Shown here piece after piece: positions 31,643 through 41,884 of a DNA stretch of 44,918 bases. The stretch's first letter is position 1. Every line of letters begins with the position of its first letter. The notes below the pieces were generated by a model. It ran no database searches, had not been told where the DNA came from, and was given only the letters and a program-made list of their open reading frames with translations. The DNA is from Cladosporium sp. IMV 00045. Taxonomy: Eukaryota; Ascomycota; Dothideomycetes; Cladosporiales; Cladosporiaceae. The stretch lies in contig MSJI02000025.1 in the NCBI GenBank assembly GCA_001931905.2, positions 47,981-92,898 on the forward strand, written 5' to 3'. Position numbers and translations under genes: made by a program.

Positions 31643-32257
31643 GTTGTTTGCGAGGGAGGTGGGGGATGATTGATGAAGGGTGTTGGCAGAAGTAGTCGAT
31701 TCTGGCAATGGTATGATTTATTGTTTGATGTCGTGACTTGCGTTCTTGGAGAGGGTTAAAGCAGTGTTGTGTGTGAGGCTGTGAGGGGTGGTTTGGTGGT
31801 AGAGTAAAAGATACAGCAAGAAGGCGGTGGGACGGGGAGGGAGCTGCTACGCTCTGGCTGGCAGTTGTTTTCCACTCAAAAGCGCCCGCCTCGACGCGCC
31901 CCAAACGCCAAACGCGACTTCCGTGTTAAAGTGCTGCACGTGCTCAGGCATTCAGTATTGCCTCAGGTTAGAATCGAGGTGGACCTCACGCCAAGTAGAA
32001 GCCGAGCGTGGAGAGGGTGATGCGTTGGCCATCCGAACAATACCAGTCCCGGTACATGTAGGCAACTAACACAGGCAGTCTCTCAAAACGACTGCTTGAA
32101 GTTGACTGGAACTATAGCTGGACTGTGAAATCTGGTTCTGGCACCCTTGAAAATTGTCTACATCGTCTCCGACTCGCTCATATTCTGCCCGCCCTGGATT
32201 CACTACGCTCAATCTCAAGGCGACACGGCTCGTAGGGCTGAAGGCTGAATCCTAGAC
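31643..32257. promoter_or_regulatory. Bidirectional promoter region, ASF1 and SRO7
   Basis: 615 bp between divergent ATGs; no gene or repeat recognised. Confidence 0.5.
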
Positions 32258-35200
32258 ATGGCTCACCTTATTCGAGGCAAACAGGCCGGCATTGCCAACG
32301 ACCTCTCTGCTGGCCTTGATCCACACCTGTTTGACGTCGACGACCTGGTCCGCTACGGTGTCAATTCACAAGTCTCTGCGCTTGCATATGATCCTGTGCA
32401 GTCCTTGCTTGCCGTCGGCACCCGGAACAGCCAATTCGGACCAGGTCAGATTTACATCTTCGGTCGTGGTCGGATCCAGATCACACTAGAGATACCTGCT
32501 CGAGCTGCAGCAGTGACGAGCCTCCAGTTCTGCTCCGAGAAACTTGTGTGTCTGGACAGCAGACATGAGATATCTCTCTTCTCCATTCCAGAGAAGAAGC
32601 TGCTCAACAGTCATTCGCCGTATGGAACCGTGACCTCCTTGTGCACCGATCCAACACTAGACTATGCCTTCATCGGTATGGCAACCGGCGAAGTACTTGC
32701 CTACGACCTAGACCGTGAGAATCTAGCTCCTTTCAAGATCACAAATCTGTGGTCCCAAATGGATCCTAGTGCAAGGGCAGCTCCGATCGTCAGCCTTCAA
32801 CTGCACCCGCGAGATGTGGGCACTCTGCTCATCGGCTACACACACGGCGCAGCTATCTACAGTTTCAAACTGGCCAAGGCGCTCAAGTTCTATTCTTACG
32901 AGGTACCCCCGGGAGCTCCAGGTGGCACTGGCGATATGAGCCAGAACAAAATGGCACGTAAACCCAAACTTACACAAGCCACTTGGCATCCTACCGGCAC
33001 GTTTGTAATGACCGGCTACGACGATTCATCCCTCGTATTCTGGGATGTCAACAAGGATGGTCGTATGCTGCAAGCTAGGACACGAACGGATACTGACGTT
33101 ACAGCACCCGGCCCCGCTCCAACATTCGAATCGACTATGATGGGGACTTCTACAATCAAAGAACCGATCTCCAAGATAGCATGGTGTGCGGCCGGTCACG
33201 ACCCAGATGATACTGGTCTTCTAGTCGCTGGTGGAGCGTCGACAGATACGCCTACCAAGGGCCTCTGTTTCCTTGAGTTTGGGCGAACGCCAGTGTACAA
33301 CACAAGCTCATGGGATGCTCTCGCTGGCCACTTGAGAGACCCCAAGAGGCAACGTATTCTCCCCACGCCACCTGGTGCCGAAGTCATAGACTTTTGCCTT
33401 ATCCCACGCACAACACCCCATTACGGCGGCGCACATGACCCTATTGCCATTATTGCGTTGCTTGCCTCTGGTGAGCTCTTGACCCTGAGCTTCCCATCAG
33501 GCATGTTCATCAGCCCAACCAACCAACTCCACCCATCTTTGACATTCGTCCATCCTTACATCAAGAAAGTCAATGTTGCAACTATGGACCGAACCCGCTG
33601 GCTGGGCATGACTGAGAGCAGACAGCAAGGGCCACCAATCCTACGCGGTGGAGTCGAAGGGGCCAGCACTTTCAGGCGTCTCGACACTCGCAACATCGTA
33701 CAGACCGTCCACGCTGACGGTGCAGTCAGGCTGTGGGACATTGGCAATGGGGATGAGATCGAGAACGAGAAAGTCCTGCAAGTTGACGTCGCCCGTGCTG
33801 TCGGACGATTCGACGGCATTGACGTTACGCAAACATCCTTGGCTGGTGCGAGTGGCGAGTTAGCAGTCGGTTTGCGAAGTGGTGAGGTACTAATCTTCCG
33901 ATGGGGACGCAACAGGAATGCAGGCCGAGAACCGCCATCGCGTCCCAAAAACACGCCTCGTGCATTGACGAACGTTACCGAACGCGTCGAGCCTGCATTA
34001 ACGGAAGGTCTCTTGCCCTTCACACTGCTGGACCAACAAGCCGGTGCGGTAACAGCTGTGAAGATGAGCGAGGTGGGTTTTGCTGCAGCAGGTTTCGAAG
34101 ATGGCACAGTCTCCATCATCGACCTCCGTGGCCCTGCTGTCATTCACACTTGCAACGTGACCGACTTCCAGCGTGGAGAGAAACGTGGCACTTTCCGCAG
34201 GGGACCAAGCAATGAAGCTCCTCAACCCGACTTCGCAACAAGCCTAGAATTCAGCGTCATGACACTCGAGCATGAAGAATGGAGCAGCATACTTCTACAC
34301 GTCGGGACGCATCAAGGGCATGTAGGAACATTCAAGATCATCCCCGATCCAAGCGGTCGCTACTCTGCCGAGTTTGCCGGCTCTGTCAGCCTGGACAGCA
34401 GAATCAACCACATCTTCCCGATCAACGCCGAGACAGGACGATCTGCTGTAGCAACTCAGACCGCAATGGCCAGCCTCCGCAGTGGAGTCCGCACAAACGG
34501 TGCCATTATCATCGTCGCCCCGACAGTCGTCCACATTGCCCGCCCAGCAACCTCCAAAGGCGCACACAAGTCCTTCGATTCATTCTTCTGTGACGCCGCC
34601 GGCCTAATCAGATACCACGACCAAGGACAAGCCCTCCTGACTCTCACAGGCGACGGCTTCGCGCGTGTCTACTCCCTCCCCGCCCTGAAAGAGCTTGCCC
34701 CTCCCATTCCCCTCTCCAACACCCTCGACGTCCGCCGCTTCAGCGAAGCCCGCATTACCCCCACAGGCCACATAATAGCCTTCACCGGCCCCAGCGAGCT
34801 CGCCGTCCTCTCCATCTTCGGCGCAGGCAAACCCCTCTCCAATCCGCCCGACACCCGCCTCTTCAACCCGGAAGCCCTCATCCCTCCGCGCCCCACAATC
34901 TCCAACCTGCAATGGGTGACAGGAACACAATTCATCACGCCCTCGGACCTCGACCTGCTAATCGGCGGGCCCAACCGACCACCAAGCAAACGCATGATGG
35001 CGCAAGCGCAGGCGGAAGAAATGCAACGACGGACAGCCGCGCGTGGCGGCGGATCGAGCAGTGCGGCGGCGCTCTCCAACGAGCAGGACCAGGGCTACTG
35101 GGCGTACATGCAGAAGCAGCTGGCGGAGCGGACGGAGAAGTTGAGTGTGGTGAATGACGGCATGGACAGTCTGGAGCAGAGCACGAGTAGTTGGTTGGGG

Positions 35201-35375
35201 GATGTGAATAAGTTTGTGAACAAGCAGAAGAAGAACGCTGTTACTGGTGGTGAGTCTTGATTGATCTTATTATTGATGTTGGGGGACTTCTCTTTTGAGG
35301 GAAGGTTAAGTTTCAAGAGGAAAATAGGCTAACTTTGTGTCTCCTCTAGTGATCAAGTCCAAATTCGGATTCTAG
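32258..35375 (+). CDS. Sro7/tomosyn, Lgl-family WD40 regulator of exocytosis
   Basis: Two exons (32258-35249 and 35350-35375), 1,005 residues. Lgl-family proteins bind the Sec9/SNAP-25 SNARE and Rab/exocyst factors to control vesicle fusion at the plasma membrane. Two beta-propellers of weak WD repeats fill most of the protein (for example YGVNSQVSALAYDPVQSLLA, VRLWDIGNGDEIENEK, DGTVSIIDLRGPAVIHTCNV). The C-terminus from about 951 is an R-SNARE-like helix, QLAERTEKLSVVNDGMDSLE, with an Arg (about 958) at the zero-layer position. A 100-nt intron GTGAGT...CTCTAG with GGCTAAC is supported because splicing gives an end VIKSKFGF. Reading through instead ends in GGES. The frame is intact. Confidence 0.93.
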
Positions 35376-35620
35376 ACGCTTTTATTATTCGACCACGCAT
35401 TCGACGAGTAAAGCCGGCGACAAAACTACCTGACTACCTTACCATTTGCATAGCACTTGTCTGCATCAGCCACGACCTCATCAGTCCTATAGAGAAACGT
35501 CATGAACGAATGAAATCTTCATCTTCGTCTTCTCTCTCATTCTCACCATTTCACTCACAACAAACCACGTGAATCACCCATTTACTACCCCTCCACTTAC
35601 GAGAATCTTTCGGGAAGTAG

Positions 35621-35643
35621 CCCCCCCCCCCCCCCCCCCCCCC
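35621..35643. repeat. Poly(C) homopolymer, 23 nt
   Basis: Uninterrupted C run after AAGTAG, downstream of SRO7. Such runs are hard to sequence, so its length is unreliable. Confidence 0.9.
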
Positions 35644-36232
35644 TAGAAAGGTGGGCGGAACGCAGCCTGTTTGGGATTCTCGCCTAGACGCACTAATATG
35701 GAGGAAAAGGGAAAGCCATTAAAGGGACATGCTCAAAGCCTTGATAGAGGAACACGCTGAAATCACGCCTAGAGAACAGTAGTATCTTCCCTGCCGTTCC
35801 TAAGCAACCGTAGGGGAAAAAGCAAAGAGAAAGAGAAGACAAAGAAAAGGAAAGAAAAGACGTTCACTCGACCTCTAGCAGCACAGCACAATTCCGCTCT
35901 ATGACCCTGACGCTCGGCGCCCATGCGTGCTGCTGTCGTATCCTCCTTTCTCGCACGATTCATATTATTCGCCATCTTCCTCGCCGCTTTGACAGTGCGG
36001 CGCGTAGGTGAGTAGGTATGTGTGTGTAAGGTAAAACATGAAAAGTCTAACGAGGTATATTCTATATTCTATATCCATCTCTTGGCTATGAAGATGCGGG
36101 TATCCCCTACGATAGCTTCAACTTCATTTTACTTTACATGTACTTCACTTTACTCATAAGTTGATCCTTCTAGATCCTGCTAGTAAAAACTTCAAAGAAT
36201 GAGATAAGAAGAAACGGAGAAGAAGGATCAAG

Positions 36233-36258
36233 GCAAAAGGGCAAAAGGGCAAAAGGGC
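36233..36258. repeat. Short tandem repeat (GCAAAAGG)n
   Basis: Just over three perfect 8-nt units in gene-free DNA. Confidence 0.85.
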
Positions 36259-37188
36259 TAATATGCCCATCTTTTAACTTCTCCCATCCCATTTCAAGTC
36301 AAACCAGACACTATCTCTCTGTCCATCCTTCTTCGTCCCATGGGAGTTCCGTAAGGAGGAGAGGGGCTTGGAAGATACCCAAGAAGAGGAAGAGGAAGAG
36401 GACAAGCCAGGGGGATTCGTTGAGGCAGGGAGCGATGGTGGGATGGAGAGGAGAGGTTTTCGAAGATATAGGGAGGGGAAGAGGGAGAGAGAGATTCTTA
36501 TCAGAGAATGGGAATGGAAGGAAAAGAAAGATCTGAGAGGCGCTTTACCTTTTCTCTGCCTTTTCTTGTCCAAGTAGCAGGACAAATATCTTATACAGAA
36601 ACACCCCGATCGTTGCGAATCTAATCAGATTTCACTAGGACACATGGCTCATGGGTTTGTTTGTCCAGATGTTTTTGATCTGGTTTATGATGATATTGAG
36701 TAAAGTATCTTCTCTCTTTCCTCTCCCATCTCTTCGTCTCCTGATTCCTCTCCCTCGCCCCGTCACTAGGTGCCCTCTGTCCTCCCTCCACGAAAAAATC
36801 CGAAATCGCCGAAGAAAAGAAAAACAAATGTGTGGAGAATCCGAAAAATCGCTTTTGACCATCCCTTTTGCCAACTCATGTTCCTTTCCTCGTCGCTCCA
36901 TGTCTTCCGACCAAATAAAAACGGAAAGAGGACCAGACCACCTTTGATCCTCAATGTGATGAAACGCGATAAAACACCTTCGCTTAAATATGCATGCAGA
37001 TGCGAAAACAAAACAAAAAAACAAATGCTCCTCTGCCTGTAATCATGCTCTTGAGAGCCCAAGAAAATGTAAATCTCCCACTCTATGCAGCGGGAAGTGC
37101 AATGATGCCGAGTGAGCTTTTCCAAACCATGCCCCCAACTCAATCGAAAAAACGCCAGCATTAAATTCCAGACTTCTTCAAACCCACC

Positions 37189-38542
37189 TCACTCGCCCTC
37201 CCTCCTCTCATTGACAGTACCCGCAAGCTTCTTCCCCACCTCATAACTGCTGATCATAATCGCACAAGCAGGAGCGACTTTCAAGCACCTCGCGGCCCAC
37301 CCGCGGAAGAGACCCGACAGCCCCTCCTTGCAGTAAATGTGCCAGAGGAAGCGCGGCATGGTCCTGTTCTCCGGCAGCTCTTTCGCGCGAGCGGAAGTGT
37401 CGTGCAGAACGGTCTGCTGGCGCGTCTTACCGACGTCGAAGGGGGTGGTGAAGAATGCCGCGATGCCGCCGGAAGCTGCACCCGCGATGAAGGAGTCGGC
37501 AAGGACCGTGGTGTGGGAGAGTTCGCTACGGCTGCGTGGGCGGCCGAGGATGGGGTCCGGGGTGTCGGAGCGCTCGCGGGCTTGGTGCAGGCGTTCGCGG
37601 CCGTATTCGTAGCCCCACCAGTAGAAAGCGGAGAAGGGGACGTCGCGCCAGAGAGTCAGGCTGAGGCCGCGCCAGAGGGACGAGTAGCCTTCTGCGGAGA
37701 CGATGTCGCGCATGCCGATCATGGTGGCGCGCATGATGCCTTTTTCTGTTGACTGCGAGGCCTGCATGCGCGTGCGGAGCATTTCGATGGGGCTGACGGC
37801 GATTGCGGCGATGATGCGGGCGACGGAGCCGGCGGCGAGGGGAGCGTAGTTGTCGCTGACCCTGTCTTTCATGGGACTTCGGGGACTGGTGCGGAGCCAG
37901 TCGTAGCCGGCGAAGTAGATGACGTTGGATGGCACGGCCATCATGAGAGTCGGGCTGAGACCTCGCCAGAGAGTGAAGATGCCCTCATTACGGTAGATCT
38001 TGCGAATGCCGTCCCAGGTGGAGTTTATGGTGCGGCGCTGGGTCTCTTCTGCCGCACAGTCAGAGGCAGCCGCGGACATGGCGGGGTGTAGAGCAGCGGA
38101 AGAGGCGGGAGAGGATGTGGGAGCCGCAACACAGAATTGGGATTGGTTTTGCACCCAGAAGACTTCGCGACAGCAGGCGCTGACTCCGAGGTCGGGAGGG
38201 AGTTGGATGAAGGAAGGCAGGCGGAAGGAGGGAGACGGACTCTGTTGGGCTTGGAGGCGGACGCGGACGACATCGAGAGGTGTGACTGAGAGGGTTGGGT
38301 GTTAGCTGGTGTTGATGTGAAAGCAAAGGGGGAGTATCAACAAAGAGGAATTCAACAAACATACCCAGTAATGAAGTCATGAGGGAACCGGTAGTGGCGG
38401 AAAGCATCTTTTGGGTGATGGAGGTGGAAACCTCGACGGGTTTGCCGATGAGATTGGGCTCGGCGGGCATGTCGAGAGCGCCATTGCCGGCTGGAGGGAG
38501 TATTCTGTCGTGCCTTTGGCCTTGTGTGTGTAGTGAAGCCAT
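37189..38542 (-). CDS. Mitochondrial carrier of the MTM1/SLC25A39-40 type
   Basis: Two exons (38542-38365 and 38285-37189) with a 79-nt intron GTATGT...CTCAG containing GCTAAC; 424 residues. SLC25 carriers exchange solutes across the inner mitochondrial membrane. The Mtm1/SLC25A39 branch supports manganese/iron homeostasis in yeast and glutathione import in animals. Three carrier repeats are visible: VTPLDVVRVRLQ (about 60), SPIEMLRTRMQ and TPFDVGKTRQQ, each with the PX(D/E)XX(K/R) signature, and NEGIFTLWRGLSPTLMMAVP, EGYSSLWRGLSLTLWRDVP and EGLSGLFRGWAARCLKVAP. The long loop after repeat one includes ACCREVFWVQNQ, and the cysteines at about 97, 98, 111 and 136 resemble the cysteine-bearing loop of this branch. 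The intron splits the first signature, so an unspliced model loses it. Confidence 0.9.
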
Positions 38543-39268
38543 GTCGTCTTGTCTGTGTATAGTCCTTAATGCTCTTGCCGTCGTCCCCTTCCTCCTTTTG
38601 CAGTTCCGCGCCAATCAAGGCGGGGAGGTATTTTTAAGTGAGTCCAGTCGCAAAGTGGATGGGAGAATGCGCGGTCGGTGGTGTATGTGTTGAGATGGAT
38701 GTGCTTGGAAGTGATGGGTGTGGGAATATGGCGGGAGAGGGAATGTGGTGGTGCGGATGGGAGATGAGGCAAAAGAAAGATATGAGGTGTTGCTAACAAA
38801 TGGTGATGCTTGCTCGGACTCTGGCTAGACGCGGGCCATCAAAGAGAGTTGCTAGCGTCACTTTTCCCTCACTTCCCTCTTCTTAGGACTGTCGGATTGA
38901 GTAAAAGTCGCCCGTTTAGCGCATCTTTCTCCGCGATCGGAAGATAAGGACTGATCAATTCATCAATGATTCACATGCCCAATCACCGAATGTCGGGAGT
39001 GCCCCATCCATTTGGTTATCAGATCCGCATTTCTTTGGTTTAGGTAGACTTGGGTTGGATCTCACCGAGTAAGACCTGCCTTGCCTTCCAAGTGCCTTGT
39101 CCATCGGTGTCTCTTTGTGTCTTGCCGGCCGTCTGATGCCGTCATCTCATCATCTCAGCTAGCTCTTTCCCAAACAGACTTCACTTCATTCACTCCCTCC
39201 TTGTAGATTTGTTTATCACCTTTGTATAGACTCGCCACCTGATAGGATTTATTATCACACCTACAAGC
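38543..39268. promoter_or_regulatory. Bidirectional region, mitochondrial carrier and POF7
   Basis: 726 bp between divergent ATGs; no gene recognised. Confidence 0.5.
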
Positions 39269-41108
39269 ATGTCATCAGACTCAACAAAACCGGCTCCTGA
39301 GAACGAGGCTGAGCTGGAGGCCTTCCGCCGGAGATGGCGTGAAGAGGTGCAATCGCGCAATAAGCAGCCTGGACAGCCATCGCAGAATGATAAACTTCCC
39401 GGCCAGCCAACATCACCTGAAAGATCCAAGCAACACCATCCTAAGAGGAACCTTGCACCTCCTCGGCAACCGCTTGCTGGTCCATCTACCCACAGCAGTA
39501 AACCTCAACATGTCGACGACGACGACGATGATGATGTCGCCCAACAGGCATATCACGATCTCCCAGACAAAGAGGATGCTCTGAAATTGGGCACTTCCGA
39601 AGCCCAAAACCACGAGAGGGCTCGCGCTACCCAAGAGCCCAGTTCGGCATTGGAGCATTATGAAAAAGCCGTCGAGAAAGAGACTCACGGTCAACTGGGA
39701 GATAGTATTAAGCACTACAGGACAGCCTTCAAAGTTGGTCTCCCTTTACCTGACACTCGTTCATTCCTTCATGCTTTCATTTCATATATGATGATCATTA
39801 TGCTGAGGTAAGTCACAGCTCGACGACGGTGTGCAACAACACTACAAGAACAAACACTTCCCTCCATCCATGTTCGCCAAAAACAAGCAATCCTCAACCC
39901 AGCAACACCACCATCCTCATCCCAATCCATCCAACGCAACACCAACCGTCCCAAACCCCGCCCACCATTCCCATCAAGACAAAAAGCCCCACCCAGCAAC
40001 AGCAACAACATCAACACCATCCTCAACTTCTCAAACAAAGCCCACCCCCACCCTCCCCTCAACTCTCAAACAACTCATCCAATCCTTCTCCCAAATGCAC
40101 ATCGACCCCGCCCCTCCACCAACCGAACTCTCACCGCAAGAACCCTGCCCGCTAGGCGAGATCCCAGAAGAAATCCTCTCACACATCCTCCTCGAACTGG
40201 CAGTAGCGGACGTCGCCTCGTTCGCCCGCATGGCCCAAGTCTGCAAACGCATGGCCTACCTGGTGCTCACGGAAGACAGCATCTGGAAGCGCGTGGCGCT
40301 GGGGAATGAAGTTGGTTTCGGAGCCATGCGGTATGATTTCGCGACGGATATTGAAGGCAACCCTCTGGTCGACGAAGAAGAATCCCAAGGCCGCTATCTG
40401 GGCTCCTACACCTCTGACAACGAAGAAGAAGAAGGCTCAACCACCCCCATCCCCTCACGCCTAGACACCCACACGCACCACCTTCTCCACTCAACCTACG
40501 CCTCCTCGTACCGCCAAATGTTCCGCTCCCGCCCCCGCCTCCGCTTCAACGGCTGCTACATCAGCACAGTAAACTACGTGCGCGCCGGCGCCGCCGCAAG
40601 CAACACGCTCACGTGGAGCGCGCCCGTGCACGTCGTGACGTACTTCCGCTACCTGCGCTTCTTCCGGGACGGGACGGCGCTCAGCCTGCTCACAACGTCG
40701 GAGCCGGGCGAGGTCGTGCACCATTTGAGTCGGGAGAATGCGCTGAGTCCGCCGCCGGCGACGCTGCCGGGGGCGGTGATGAAGGATGCGTTGAGGGGGA
40801 GGTGGAGGTTGAGTGGACCTGCTTCGTCGAAAGGGTCTTCGCCTGAAGAAGGGGAGGAAGAGGTAGAGGAAGTGGAGGAAGAGGATGAAGGTGACGTGCA
40901 CATCGAAACACAGGGCGTGGTGCCGCGGTACATTTACAAATTGCAGTTGGGATTGACGCACGCGGGCAAGAGCGCAAGGAATAATAAACTCGCGTGGAAG
41001 GGGTTTTGGAGCTATAATCGGCTGACGGACGATTGGGGCGAGTTTCAGCTGAGGAATGATAGGGCGTTTTATTGGAGTCGGGTGAGGAGTTATGGGGATG
41101 GTGGGTGA
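39269..41108 (+). CDS. F-box protein Pof7/Hrt3 (FBXO9 type), SCF ubiquitin ligase subunit
   Basis: Two exons (39269-39733 and 39819-41108), 584 residues. F-box proteins recruit substrates to the Skp1-Cul1 ubiquitin ligase. Visible features: ELEAFRRRWREEVQSR near the start; a TPR/MIT-like helix pair ALEHYEKAVEKETHGQLGDS and IKHYRTAFKLDDGVQQHYKN (about 128-167), the second formed only after splicing; a His/Gln/Thr-rich linker; an F-box EIPEEILSHILLELAV (about 268-310); and the FBXO9-type C-terminal domain RPRLRFNGCYISTVNYVR, PVHVVTYFRYLRFFRDGT and LAWKGFWSYNRLTDDWGEF. The intron is 85 nt with an unusual donor GTTGGT and acceptor CACAG. An alternative, reading through to TAA at 39808, would cut the protein before the F-box. 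Confidence 0.9.
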
Positions 41109-41884
41109 AGATGATGAATGAGTGAAAGAATGAATGGGCCGGGAGTGACATTGGGTGGGATGAGATGAGATGAGGTTGTGGAGTCAGAACGCTACGTAAG
41201 GTATACACATAAACTCGTCTTTGACAATAGACTGTTCAGCGCCACGGCCAAGAATCCAGTATTACGAGCAGTGGCTCTTGATTTGACGCATTGCATAACA
41301 GACAGGAAGGAAGAGAAAAGGAAAGAAAAGAGGAAAAGAAAGGTGAACAAAAAGACATGCGCTCTGTGGGTCCGTGGTGATTGGGACCTCCGGCAACATC
41401 ATCCCATCTCACATCACTCAGGTAAATAATACCTCCATGGCCAATGATAAGAGAGAAAATTAACTGCACATGTGAGAAACAAAGGATCCCTCGACTCGTC
41501 AATCATCAATTCTCCCTATTCCTCGCTTCTGTTCATTCCGTTTAACTCTTTCGTTTCATGCTTTCAAATCATTCTCCGCGGCGCAAGGATGACGGAACGG
41601 GATCGTCTCACGATCGGAGTCTTAAACGGCAGACAGGCAGGCAGGCATCTGAGACAAAGAAAAGCAAAGAGAGAGAAAAGTGTCCCGAGAACACACATCA
41701 TGTTCATCGAATACCCTTATTGATCATCATCAGATTTTGCCATTTCACTTCACTCCCTCTTCTTCCTTCCTCAACTTCTAATAATAAGGAAAAATTCCCA
41801 GAATCCACAGAATCCTCATCTCCATCCTCATCTTCATCTTCATCTACACACCCCATCTCTCCACAACAACTCAACATCACAAAA
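41109..41884. other. Intergenic region between convergent POF7 and GGA
   Basis: 0.78 kb, likely two 3' UTRs. Contains GAAAA-rich tracts near 41300-41345; no gene recognised. Confidence 0.5.

Larger units (their letters stand above)
35376..37188. other. Gene-free region between convergent SRO7 and the mitochondrial carrier
   Basis: 1.8 kb with low-complexity features: a 23-nt C run (35621-35643), GCAAAAGG repeats (36233-36258), and G/A-rich or C/T-rich tracts. Open frames here are compositionally biased and show no domain. Probably 3' UTRs plus spacer. Confidence 0.5.
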
